Source of the DNA: a bacterium
GTDB lineage: Bacteria; Verrucomicrobiota; Kiritimatiellia; RFP12; UBA1067
Reading direction: 5' to 3'
DNA length: 32,988 bases
NCBI GenBank assembly: GCA_030537465.1
Contig: JAUNMP010000033.1
Coordinates: forward strand, 1-32,988
Made by a program: the position numbers and the translations under genes. The notes beneath the pieces were generated by a model. It saw nothing but the letters and a program-made list of their open reading frames with translations. It did no database searches and was not told where the DNA came from. Shown one piece after another: positions 1-7,479 of this stretch. How positions within the stretch are numbered: position 1 is the stretch's first letter; each line of letters starts with the position of its first letter.

Positions 1-66
1 TCGGGTGGCAGGGCCGGCGACAGGGTGTCCGAGGGGTTTTGCAATTACCTCAGTAGGAATTTTCAT

Positions 67-843
67 ATGAAAGTCGTTCTTCTAGCAGGTGGCGCGGGAA
101 CCCGAATTTCCGAAGAGAGCGTCTATCGACCGAAACCGATGGTCGAGATTGGCGGTATGCCCATTCTTTGGCATATCATGAAGGAGTATGCCGCCTACGG
201 TTTCAACGAATTTATCGTCTGTGCAGGCTACAAGCAGCATATGATCAAGGAGTGGTTTGCCGACTACTTTTTGCGGGTGAGTGACGTCACGTTTGATTTC
301 TCAAGTGGCAGAAACGATGTCATTGTCCATCGAAATCGGTGTGAACATTGGAAGGTCACGATTGTCGATACGGGGTTGAATACGATGACCGGTGGCCGTA
401 TCAAACGTGTCCAGAAGTACATTGGTGATGAGCCGTTCTTGATGACCTATGGCGATGGGGTTTGCGACGTGAACATCCGAGATCTTGTGACATTCCATCA
501 GTCGCATGGCAAGATTGCCACATTGACCGCAGTCGTACCCGAACAGCAGAAGGGGTGTCTCGACATTGGCGAGAATAATTCCGTGCGGGCGTTCCGCGAG
601 AAGTCGGCAGCCGATGCGGCGCCGATCAATGCCGGCTATATGGTTTTGAACCCAAAGATCTTTGATTATCTGACAGACGATTCCTGCATCTTCGAGCGTG
701 AACCTCTGGAGAAACTGGCCAGGGATGGTGAACTGAAGAGCTATGTTCATCATGGTTTCTGGCAGTGTATGGACAATATGCGCGAGCATGACATCCTTGA
801 ACGGCTTTATGCGGAAAACCGTGCTCCCTGGAAGGTTTGGTGA
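67..843 (+). CDS. rfbF: Glucose-1-phosphate cytidylyltransferase
   Basis: Makes CDP-glucose from CTP and glucose-1-phosphate, the entry step to CDP-linked 3,6-dideoxyhexoses of O-antigen. The 258-residue protein has the family's usual length. It opens with the nucleotidyltransferase signature (LAGGAGTR, then RPKPMVEIGG at about residues 20-29) and carries a GDGVCDV metal/nucleotide motif mid-protein. I chose the ATG at 67 because the signature then begins at residue 5 and AGGA (55-58) lies 8 nt upstream. An in-frame start at 25 would add 14 residues with no family support. Two upstream reading frames end at 54-56 (TAG) and 68-70 (TGA), so a preceding gene probably abuts or overlaps this one, but its remnant is too short to name. 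First gene of a closely packed rfb operon. Confidence 0.95.
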   Translation: MKVVLLAGGAGTRISEESVYRPKPMVEIGGMPILWHIMKEYAAYGFNEFIVCAGYKQHMIKEWFADYFLRVSDVTFDFSSGRNDVIVHRNRCEHWKVTIVDTGLNTMTGGRIKRVQKYIGDEPFLMTYGDGVCDVNIRDLVTFHQSHGKIATLTAVVPEQQKGCLDIGENNSVRAFREKSAADAAPINAGYMVLNPKIFDYLTDDSCIFEREPLEKLARDGELKSYVHHGFWQCMDNMREHDILERLYAENRAPWKVW

Positions 844-849
844 TACCTC

Positions 850-1923
850 ATGTTCGACTCATACAAAGGGAAAAAGGTTCTCGTCACGGGCCATACGGGT
901 TTTAAGGGCTCGTGGCTCTGTGAATGGCTGTTGATGTTGGGAGCGGAGGTCCATGGCTATGCTTTGAAACCGCCGACGAAACCTTCTCTCTTCAATCAAC
1001 TGCGGCTGTCGCGGCGCATTGCCTCGCACACTATTGGAGATGTGCGTGATCTGAAGACGTTGGCACGCGTGGTCAAGGTTGTCCAGGCGGATGTTGTTTT
1101 TCATCTGGCCGCTCAACCCCTTGTGCGCGAATCCTATCGGACGCCATCTGAGACTTTTGCCACGAACGTCATGGGAACGGTCAATCTGCTGGAGGCCGTG
1201 CGCAGGGCGCAGACTTCGGATCACCGATGTGCCGTTGTCTGCGTCACGACCGACAAGGTCTATGAAAATGACGAGAGCGGCAGACCCTTTGTCGAGGATG
1301 CGCCCCTTGGCGGCAGTGACCCCTACAGTGCCTCCAAGGGAGCCTGCGAGATCGCCATTCAAAGCTATCGCCGGAGTTTCTTTTCGTCCACTGACTCTTC
1401 CGTCGGTGTGGCGAGTGCACGTGCGGGCAATGTCATTGGTGGAGGCGACTGGGCTGTCGATCGCATCGTGCCTGATGCGATGCGTGCATTCTTTGCGGGA
1501 AGGCCACTGGTTGTGCGTAATTCTGCTTCGATTCGGCCATGGCAGCATGTTCTGGAACCGCTTTGTGGCTATTTGACACTAGGGGAGAAGCTCTACCTTG
1601 ATTCGAGGTTTGCCCAGGCCTTCAATTTTGGCCCGAGGCAGGATACTGTGAAGACCGTGGCACAGTTGGTGCGAGAGCTGGTGGCGACCACGGGAGGGTT
1701 CGAGGTCATTGATCGCACCGATCCAACAGCGCCCCATGAGGCGAAGCTTCTTATGCTGGATTCCCGCAAGGCGACTCGCCTGCTGGGATGGAAGCCTCGT
1801 TGGAATTTCCGCCGTACCCTATGGGAGACGAGCGAATGGTATAAGGGGAAGCATGGCTTTGAATCTGCTACGAAGCTTTGCCAGCAGCAGATCCGTTCGT
1901 ATTGTCAGGAAGAGGTCAAGTAG
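850..1923 (+). CDS. rfbG: CDP-glucose 4,6-dehydratase
   Basis: Converts CDP-glucose to CDP-4-keto-6-deoxyglucose, the second step of CDP-dideoxyhexose synthesis. It is an extended short-chain dehydrogenase of 357 residues, the normal size. The NAD-binding GHTGFKGSWL motif is at about residues 14-23, TDKVYEN follows the central strand, and the catalytic YSASK has Y159 and K163. It starts 6 nt after the rfbF stop with no strong ribosome site, so it is probably translated by coupling. It ends 3 nt before the inserted transposase-like gene. Function is secure from motifs and from its rfbF and rfbH neighbours. Confidence 0.95.
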   Translation: MFDSYKGKKVLVTGHTGFKGSWLCEWLLMLGAEVHGYALKPPTKPSLFNQLRLSRRIASHTIGDVRDLKTLARVVKVVQADVVFHLAAQPLVRESYRTPSETFATNVMGTVNLLEAVRRAQTSDHRCAVVCVTTDKVYENDESGRPFVEDAPLGGSDPYSASKGACEIAIQSYRRSFFSSTDSSVGVASARAGNVIGGGDWAVDRIVPDAMRAFFAGRPLVVRNSASIRPWQHVLEPLCGYLTLGEKLYLDSRFAQAFNFGPRQDTVKTVAQLVRELVATTGGFEVIDRTDPTAPHEAKLLMLDSRKATRLLGWKPRWNFRRTLWETSEWYKGKHGFESATKLCQQQIRSYCQEEVK

Positions 1924-1926
1924 CTG

Positions 1927-3120
1927 ATGTCTACGCCTCCCAAAGTTGAGATCAAGCGCTATCGGCGATTCCCTGGCTGGGATTATAGCCGCGGGGCGTC
2001 ATTGTTCATCACGATTTCAACTTTGCCGCGGCGGCCTTTGTTCGGGCGAATTATGGCGGGAAAGGTCGAGCTTTCGCCGCTGGGCCTGATTATGCGGGAA
2101 TCTCTTGAGCAGATGCCTCGGCTCAATCCGGGGATTCTGTTGTTTGGCCATGTCGTGATGCCAGATCACGTTCACTTCAATGTGCATGTCGACGCCGGGT
2201 TGCAGGAACCGCTGAAAGTGCTTGGCAAGGCTGTGTCGCGCTTCAAGGTGTATACGACCAAGCAAGCGAAGCTGATGGGGCTTGTTGGGCCTAGCCCAAT
2301 CGTCGGCACTGCGCCCTGTGTGGCGTCGGGCGCGAGTGGTGATGGCCGGGTTGCACCCGGCCTACTCTGGCAGCAGGGCTACCACGATCGCCTTTGCCTC
2401 ACGCGAGAATTCATTGATTCAACAGAGCGCTACATTGCCTACAACCCTCTTAAGTGGGAGTTGATGCATGGAGCCGTTGGCGGGCTTTGGATACAAGAGC
2501 CGTTGAATGCGCCGTGTCTTGATCAGGGGGATTACTGGAAAGGAGTAGGCAACGCCGAGTTGCTGAAAGGCAGAATCGTTTCTCTGCGAGTTTCGCGTGA
2601 AGTGCGCACGTCTGACCAGATTGGTGCGGTTGTAGCCCGTATGAAGAAGGCAGTTGAGAGGGGCTATGTGATTCTGAGTGGCTATGTGAGCCCAGGCGAG
2701 AAGACCGTGCGTGACATGCTGTGCGCGCTCCCGGAAGCTCGTTTTATTCGTATTCTCCCTTCATGCCTTCCCAATGCGCGATTCAAGCCCGAAAGCCGGT
2801 ATGTTGGAGCCTTCTCGGAAGGAAGATATCTCGAAATTGCCAAGGGAAATGACGAGGTTGAATTTGGGCGTGCGGCCTGCCTGGATTACAATGCCGAGAT
2901 TGTCGAGATTGCCAATGCAAGTGATGGAGGGCTGGCGCTGTATTGGAGGGCCGATGGGGTACATAGGTTGGGCATAGCCCAACCATCATCACTCGCGCGG
3001 GGTGCCTCGTCTGGCACAGCCCAGCCATCATCACTCGCGCGCGGCCCATTATCTGGCGTGGCCAATCTTAGTTGTGATGTTCAGACTGTGTCTGAACGGA
3101 AAGGAGTTGTTCTTCCATGA
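1927..3120 (+). CDS. REP-associated tyrosine transposase (RAYT, IS200-like Y1 family) with long C-terminal extension
   Basis: The N-terminal half is a Y1/HUH transposase domain. It has RAYT-like RYRRFPGWDYS and LFITI near the start, the metal-binding pair in PDHVHF (H81, H83), and RYIAYNPLKW with the likely catalytic tyrosine Y169 or Y172. RAYTs are single-copy relatives of IS200/IS605 TnpA that act on REP hairpins. Residues about 120-146 and 345-385 are encoded by REP-like hairpin repeats and look like in-frame insertions. Residues about 190-345 form a further domain I do not recognise (contains SGYVSPGEK and EIAKGNDEVEFGRA). At 397 residues it is much longer than the catalytic core. The gene starts 3 nt after rfbG, and its TGA overlaps the rfbH ATG. 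Its last codons also supply the rfbH ribosome site (AGGAG, 3102-3106). It appears intact; activity is unknown. Confidence 0.85.
   Translation: MSTPPKVEIKRYRRFPGWDYSRGASLFITISTLPRRPLFGRIMAGKVELSPLGLIMRESLEQMPRLNPGILLFGHVVMPDHVHFNVHVDAGLQEPLKVLGKAVSRFKVYTTKQAKLMGLVGPSPIVGTAPCVASGASGDGRVAPGLLWQQGYHDRLCLTREFIDSTERYIAYNPLKWELMHGAVGGLWIQEPLNAPCLDQGDYWKGVGNAELLKGRIVSLRVSREVRTSDQIGAVVARMKKAVERGYVILSGYVSPGEKTVRDMLCALPEARFIRILPSCLPNARFKPESRYVGAFSEGRYLEIAKGNDEVEFGRAACLDYNAEIVEIANASDGGLALYWRADGVHRLGIAQPSSLARGASSGTAQPSSLARGPLSGVANLSCDVQTVSERKGVVLP
2284..2362. repeat. REP-like inverted pair (BIME-like) inside the RAYT gene
   Basis: Two hairpins lie in opposite orientation. The left is a 6-bp perfect stem with a 3-nt loop (2285-2299). 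The right is a perfect 8-bp stem, GGCCGGGT/ACCCGGCC, with loop TGC (2344-2362), preceded by the tag CGCGAGTGGTGAT (2331-2343). The same tag and hairpin design recur at 2966-3041, which makes this a repeat family and not chance pairing. It encodes residues about 120-146 of the RAYT without breaking the frame. Confidence 0.75.
2966..3041 (-). repeat. REP-like direct pair inside the 3' end of the RAYT gene
   Basis: The first unit is a perfect 8-bp hairpin GGTTGGGC/GCCCAACC with loop ATA (2966-2984) followed by tag ATCATCACTCGCGCG (2985-2999). The second unit is an imperfect hairpin with one bulged C (3011-3024) followed by the identical 15-base tag (3027-3041). The tags are exactly 42 bp apart, so the protein shows AQPSSLARG twice at a 14-residue interval. 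Read on the minus strand the order is tag then hairpin, the arrangement of the element at 2331-2362. Confidence 0.75.
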
Positions 3121-4439
3121 CACCTGAAGAACTGAAAGCCGACATCCTTGCGAAGACGGTCGAGTATTATCGACTCGTCCATGCGAAGCAGCAAACAGCG
3201 GCCTTTAAACCAGGCGAAAGCCGTGTCAATTATGCCGGTCGTGTCTTCGATGAACGCGAGATGGTGAATCTCGTTGATTCGTCGCTCGAATTCTGGCTTA
3301 CCTACGGCCGCTATTCCCGTCAATTCGAGAAGGGGTTGGCCGATTATCTGGGGGTACGGTTCTGTCTTCTGGTCAATTCGGGCTCTTCTGCCAACTTGCT
3401 CGCGTTCTCGACGCTCACGTCGCCGCTGCTGGAAGATCGGCAGGTCAAGCGCGGAGATGAGGTCATCACCGTGGCCGCTGGATTCCCCACGACCATCGCC
3501 CCGATTGTGCAGTATGGCGCTGTGCCGGTGTTCGTGGACGTCGAGCGGGAGACGGGCAACATCGATGCCTCGCAACTCGAACAGGCGTTGTCCCCAAAGA
3601 CAAAGGCCGTGATGCTGGCCCACTCGCTTGGAAATCCCTTCAACATCAAGGCGGTCAAGACCTTCTGTGAAAAGCACAATCTCTGGCTGGTCGAAGACAA
3701 CTGCGATGCCCTGGGGTCAAAATACGAGGGGCGACTGACCGGTACATGGGGCGATATTGGAACTTCATCCTTCTATCCGCCACACCATATGACCATGGGC
3801 GAGGGAGGCGCTGTCTATACGGACAATCCGCTTCTGAACAAGATCGCGCTCTCGATCCGCGACTGGGGGCGTGACTGTTGGTGCCCCTCCGGGAAGGACA
3901 ATACCTGCGGCTGCCGCTTCACGAAGCAGTTCGGCCAGCTTCCTGTCGGTTATGACCACAAATACGTCTATTCGCATTTCGGCTACAATCTGAAGGCGAC
4001 GGATCTGCAGGCCGCCATCGGATGTGCCCAACTCGAAAAGTTTCCGTCGTTCGTTGAAACACGCAAAGCCAATTACCAGCGCCTTTACGAGGGACTCAAG
4101 GATCTTTCCCAGCTTTCGATCTTTCGTCCCTATCCGGAATCCGATCCCTCCTGGTTTGGTTTCCTGATGACGGTGAAGCCTTCGGCGGGTTTCTCCCGAA
4201 ATGATCTTGCCAAACATTTGGAGGCGGCAAATATCCAGACGCGCAATCTCTTCGCCGGCAACATCACGAAGCATCCCTGTTTCGCGACGATGCGCGAGGG
4301 CGTCGACTACCGCGTCGCCACACCGCTGACCCATACCGACACGATCATGAACGATTCGCTTTGGATCGGTCTCTATCCGGGCATGGGCGAGGAAAAGCTT
4401 GATTACATGATCAAGGTCATTCGGGAGTTCTGTTCGTGA
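3117..4439 (+). CDS. rfbH: CDP-6-deoxy-L-threo-D-glycero-4-hexulose-3-dehydrase (E1)
   Basis: PMP-dependent, iron-sulfur enzyme that removes the C3 hydroxyl of CDP-4-keto-6-deoxyglucose. It belongs to the DegT/DnrJ/EryC1 aminotransferase fold, but the usual PLP lysine is replaced by histidine in YPPHHMTMGEGG (H223), as in characterised E1. The [2Fe-2S] ligands are present with exact family spacing: C196, C254, C256, C264. Its 440 residues match E1/RfbH. The ATG overlaps the RAYT stop (ATGA), with AGGAG 10 nt upstream. The enzyme normally needs reductase E3 (rfbI/ddhD), which is not in this window. Confidence 0.95.
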   Translation: MTPEELKADILAKTVEYYRLVHAKQQTAAFKPGESRVNYAGRVFDEREMVNLVDSSLEFWLTYGRYSRQFEKGLADYLGVRFCLLVNSGSSANLLAFSTLTSPLLEDRQVKRGDEVITVAAGFPTTIAPIVQYGAVPVFVDVERETGNIDASQLEQALSPKTKAVMLAHSLGNPFNIKAVKTFCEKHNLWLVEDNCDALGSKYEGRLTGTWGDIGTSSFYPPHHMTMGEGGAVYTDNPLLNKIALSIRDWGRDCWCPSGKDNTCGCRFTKQFGQLPVGYDHKYVYSHFGYNLKATDLQAAIGCAQLEKFPSFVETRKANYQRLYEGLKDLSQLSIFRPYPESDPSWFGFLMTVKPSAGFSRNDLAKHLEAANIQTRNLFAGNITKHPCFATMREGVDYRVATPLTHTDTIMNDSLWIGLYPGMGEEKLDYMIKVIREFCS

Positions 4440-6229
4440 GAGTCGCCGACTACATCTGGAAGACTCTTGCAGACTGGGGGGTCAGGCACGTCTTTCTCGT
4501 GACGGGTGGCGGTGCGATGCATCTCAATGACGCACTTGGACGCGAGTCGCGGATCAAGTACGTCTGCAACCTTCATGAACAGGCCTGTGCCATGGCGGCC
4601 GAAGGATATGCCCGTATTCGCGGGATTCCTGGCGTCATCAATGTGACAACGGGGCCCGGCGGAACGAATGCCTTGACGGGCGTCATGGGCGCGTGGCTGG
4701 ATTCAGTTCCGATGATCATTGTCTCTGGGCAGATCAAACGATCGACGATGATCACCTCCGCCCCTGGTTTGAAACTTCGCTCGCTTGGAGACCAGGAGTA
4801 CAATATCGTCGATGCCGTGAGGCCCATGACGAAATATGCGAAAACCGTCATGTTAGTCGATGAGGTTCCGCAGATTCTATCTGATGCCTGGCGGATCTGC
4901 CAGGAGGGGCGCCCGGGACCTGTGTGGATTGATGTTCCCCTCGACATTCAGGCTGCGCCGTGCGAACTTCCCGATCTGCCTGCCCCCAAGATTGAGCGGG
5001 TGAGGTCTGGATTGGCCTCTGCGCAAATCGATGCAGTCGTGGATCTTCTTAAAAGTACCAAACGCCCTGCAATGATCGTCGGGTCCGGCGTGCATAACGC
5101 CCAGGCAGAGAAGGAGCTTCTGGCGGTTGCCGAGTCTCTCCATATCCCGGTACTGACCTCGATTTCAGGAATCGATCTCATCCCGTCCGATCATCCGCTG
5201 TTTTTTGGTCGCCCGGGCATTCTGGGGGAACGACCTGCGAACTTCATCATGCAGAACAGCGACCTCTTCCTGGTGTTGGGAACGCGTATGGGCATTCGGA
5301 TCTGCGGGTATGCCTATGAAACCGTGGCCCGTGACGCGACGAAGGTCATGGTCGATGTCGATCCGAACGAACTCAATAAGCCGACGTTCCGTCCAGATGT
5401 GAAGATTGAATGCGATGCGGGAGAGTTCCTACGTGCGCTTCACGCCGCTCTGCCGATTCTGCCGCCGCAGGAGGAATGGCTTGCCTATTGCCGCCGGGTC
5501 AAGGCGCGATATCCTGTCGTTCTTCCCGAGCACCGTTCGCGGACGGATTTTGTGTCGAGCTATGTGCTTCCCGAGGCGATCATGCGCCATGCATCGGATC
5601 CTGTGACGCTCGTCACCTCCAACGGCATTGCCTACACGTCGACGTTTCAGGCGATTCCGATCAAGAAGGGGATGCGGATGTTCTCGAATGAAGCCTGCGC
5701 ATCGATGGGATATGGGCTTCCGGCGGCGATTGGAGCACATTTCGCCAGCGGGGCCGAGGTCATCTGCATGGAGGGCGATGGTTCCATTCAGATGAATCTT
5801 CAGGAGCTCCAGACGCTGATCACCTACAAGATTCCGATGAAGCTCTTTGTCTACAATAATGCTGGCTATCTCTCGATCAAAACGACGCAGAAGGCATTCT
5901 TTGGAGGCAAATTCATGGGTTCGGAAGCTTCTTCGGGTATAGTCCTGCCTTCGTTTGAAAAACTTGCCGTCGCCTATGGACTGCCGTATTTCAAATTGGA
6001 GAACAACCAGGAGCTTGACGCCAAACTGGCGCAGATCTTCGCGACAACCGGTCCTGTGCTTGTTGAAGTGATGCTCGACCCATTTGAGATTCTGGGTCCG
6101 AAGGCTGCTTCCAGGAAACTCCCCGACGGAAGCATGGTCTCCGCACCTCTCGAGGATATGGCTCCGTTTCTTCCTCGTGAGGAGTTCCTGGAGAATATGA
6201 TCATAAAACCACTGGATGAAGTTTTCTGA
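4436..6229 (+). CDS. Thiamine-diphosphate-dependent acetolactate synthase-like enzyme (YerE-like carboligase candidate)
   Basis: A 597-residue ThDP enzyme of acetohydroxyacid synthase architecture. The N-terminal Pyr domain has the conserved cofactor-activating glutamate (CNLHEQACAM, E48), and TGPGGTNALTG follows. The C-terminal PP domain has the GDG...NN diphosphate motif (GDG at 447-449, NN at 474-475). GTG start at 4436 overlaps the rfbH stop (GTGA), with GGGAG 8 nt upstream. Amino-acid synthesis is unlikely from context, since it sits directly after rfbF-G-H. In Yersinia pseudotuberculosis O:VI the same order carries YerE, which adds a two-carbon unit to a CDP-3,6-dideoxy-4-ketosugar. That role is an inference here; other ThDP enzymes of O-antigen clusters remain possible. 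Confidence 0.8.
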   Translation: MRVADYIWKTLADWGVRHVFLVTGGGAMHLNDALGRESRIKYVCNLHEQACAMAAEGYARIRGIPGVINVTTGPGGTNALTGVMGAWLDSVPMIIVSGQIKRSTMITSAPGLKLRSLGDQEYNIVDAVRPMTKYAKTVMLVDEVPQILSDAWRICQEGRPGPVWIDVPLDIQAAPCELPDLPAPKIERVRSGLASAQIDAVVDLLKSTKRPAMIVGSGVHNAQAEKELLAVAESLHIPVLTSISGIDLIPSDHPLFFGRPGILGERPANFIMQNSDLFLVLGTRMGIRICGYAYETVARDATKVMVDVDPNELNKPTFRPDVKIECDAGEFLRALHAALPILPPQEEWLAYCRRVKARYPVVLPEHRSRTDFVSSYVLPEAIMRHASDPVTLVTSNGIAYTSTFQAIPIKKGMRMFSNEACASMGYGLPAAIGAHFASGAEVICMEGDGSIQMNLQELQTLITYKIPMKLFVYNNAGYLSIKTTQKAFFGGKFMGSEASSGIVLPSFEKLAVAYGLPYFKLENNQELDAKLAQIFATTGPVLVEVMLDPFEILGPKAASRKLPDGSMVSAPLEDMAPFLPREEFLENMIIKPLDEVF

Positions 6230-7173
6230 TGACGCGAGTGCTCATAACCGGCGGTACGGGGTTCTTCGGGAAGTCGATTCTCGATTATTTCTCGCGGAAT
6301 CCCGGGGATTATGCCTTCACGGTGTTGTCGCGTCGTGGATTGAATCCGGAGTTCCTCTCGCAAATCAAGCAATCGAGTCATCAAACAATCGAGCAGATCA
6401 TCGGAGATGTCCGTTCGTTCGATGTCGGTTCTGCTCGGTTCGACGCGGTGATTCATGCGGCCACGCCGGCGCGGGTCGACGTGGCTGATGACGAGATGCG
6501 GTCAATCATTGTGGAGGGGACGGCGAATGCCATTCGTCAGGCGAAAAAGTGTGGTGCTTCCAAGTTTATGATGGTGTCTTCAGGCGGGGTCTACGGAAGT
6601 GGGTTTACGCAACCGATTGCAGAAGCGGACGAACCGCATCCGCATACCGCCTACGGACAGGCGAAACTCGTTGCTGAACGGATGGCCGTTGAATCTGGTC
6701 TTCATGTCCTTCTGCCACGCTGTTTTGCCTTTGTCGGCAGATTTCTCGATCGGAATGCCCATTTCGCCATTGGGAATTTCATTCGTGATGCGCTTACAAC
6801 AGGGAACGATATCGTCATCCAGGGCGATGGTTCGCCGATCCGTTCGTATCTCTACGCCGATGATCTGGTCGAGTGGCTGTTCGCCATTCTTGAACGGGGA
6901 GAATCGGGACGGGTGTACAATGTCGGCTCCGATGAGGCGATTTCCATCCGTGATTTGGCCTGTCTCGTGCGGGATGAGCTGAAATCAACAGGCAAGGTCA
7001 AAATTCTGGGTGATCATCTTGTGGGTGCGGCCAATTGTTATGTGCCTAATGTTGACCGAATCCGGAAAGAATTGGGCGTTTCGGTCAAGACGGGACTCTG
7101 TAAGGCCATATTGGGGTCTGCCGGGCCTATGGGATTTCTCCGTAGGGCCGATGCGGACTTAAGGAACTCTTGA
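6229..7173 (+). CDS. NAD(P)-dependent sugar epimerase/reductase (extended SDR)
   Basis: A 314-residue extended short-chain dehydrogenase/reductase. It has the Rossmann motif GGTGFFG at residues 8-14, the catalytic VSSGGVYG segment, and YGQAK with Y142 and K146. YLYADDLVEW near residue 210 and a late YNVGSDE are typical of nucleotide-sugar epimerases and reductases. Its start overlaps the preceding stop by one base (TGATG). As last gene of the cluster it likely reduces or epimerises the CDP-sugar produced upstream, as YerF or abequose/paratose synthases do. Which product is formed cannot be told. The last 20-odd residues do not look like the family and are encoded by a hairpin-rich segment (7124-7149), suggesting the 3' end was rebuilt by repeat insertion. 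Confidence 0.85.
   Translation: MTRVLITGGTGFFGKSILDYFSRNPGDYAFTVLSRRGLNPEFLSQIKQSSHQTIEQIIGDVRSFDVGSARFDAVIHAATPARVDVADDEMRSIIVEGTANAIRQAKKCGASKFMMVSSGGVYGSGFTQPIAEADEPHPHTAYGQAKLVAERMAVESGLHVLLPRCFAFVGRFLDRNAHFAIGNFIRDALTTGNDIVIQGDGSPIRSYLYADDLVEWLFAILERGESGRVYNVGSDEAISIRDLACLVRDELKSTGKVKILGDHLVGAANCYVPNVDRIRKELGVSVKTGLCKAILGSAGPMGFLRRADADLRNS
7124..7149. repeat. Hairpin inside the 3' end of the SDR gene
   Basis: GGCCTATGG (7124-7132) pairs with CCGTAGG-CC (7140-7149), with one T-G wobble, one bulged G and a 7-nt loop. No T-run follows, so it is not a standard intrinsic terminator. It marks the point where the protein departs from its family. Confidence 0.4.
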
Positions 7174-7185
7174 ATGGGTTGGTGC

Positions 7186-7307
7186 TTGTGGACGCGACGG
7201 CCCGTCGCGCCAGGAGGCCTGTTTCGTGCAGGGCTGTTGGGCCGAAGGACAAGTGGAGATGTACGTGGCTCGCATGGGGACGACGCGACGAGCCGTCGCG
7301 TCCACAA
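7186..7307. repeat. Second REP-like family: inverted pair of GC-rich hairpins
   Basis: Two 24-base arms (7186-7209 and 7284-7307) are inverted copies with 23 of 24 matches. Each arm holds its own perfect hairpin with stem CGCGACG/CGTCGCG and a 3-nt loop (7193-7209 and 7284-7300; the second stem extends to 9 bp). The 74 bases between contain no credible gene. This arrangement is that of a BIME. It is unrelated in sequence to the REP-like units inside the RAYT gene. It occupies most of the gap between the O-antigen operon and the next transcription unit. Confidence 0.7.
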
Positions 7308-7402
7308 AACGGGACAAGACGTACTGATTCGCGTGAGGACGTCGGTGCCAACCCGTTCTGGAGTGTCCAGTCCGCCACCCTATTTCCCGCGAGATGGATT
7401 TG

Positions 7403-7411
7403 TGCTATACT
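7403..7411 (+). promoter_or_regulatory. Extended -10 promoter for the 7480-12100 unit
   Basis: TG-C-TATACT is a strong extended -10. At 17 bp spacing only a weak -35 (TTTCCC, 7383-7388) is seen, usual for TGn promoters. It predicts a start near 7418 and a leader of about 62 nt before the ATG at 7480. Confidence 0.55.
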
Positions 7412-7424
7412 TGAGGCGTTTTGA

Positions 7425-7447
7425 ATCACCCATTGTTTTGTGGTGAT
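7425..7447. promoter_or_regulatory. Dyad ATCACC-N11-GGTGAT in the predicted leader
   Basis: A perfect 6-bp inverted repeat lies just downstream of the predicted transcription start. It could be a regulator-binding operator or a leader stem-loop. It is short enough to be chance. Confidence 0.3.
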
Positions 7448-7479
7448 CGCCTGGGTTGAGTCTAGTAGAGGATTTCGGG

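Noticed and set aside
1..66. Tail of an upstream gene such as rfbI/ddhD
   Set aside because: Frames ending at 54-56 or 68-70 are possible, but fewer than 23 residues are visible and neither resembles a ferredoxin-reductase C-terminus.
1927..3120. Complete insertion sequence with ends
   Set aside because: No flanking IS ends or target-site sequence can be seen; the gene fits the operon without a gap, as expected for a single-gene RAYT.
7193..7300. Intrinsic terminators at the CGCGACG hairpins
   Set aside because: No T-run follows either stem, and the paired arms fit a REP/BIME-type repeat better.
7174..7446. Small plus-strand open frames in the gap after the SDR gene
   Set aside because: They are translations of the inverted hairpin repeat, with no ribosome site or homology cue.
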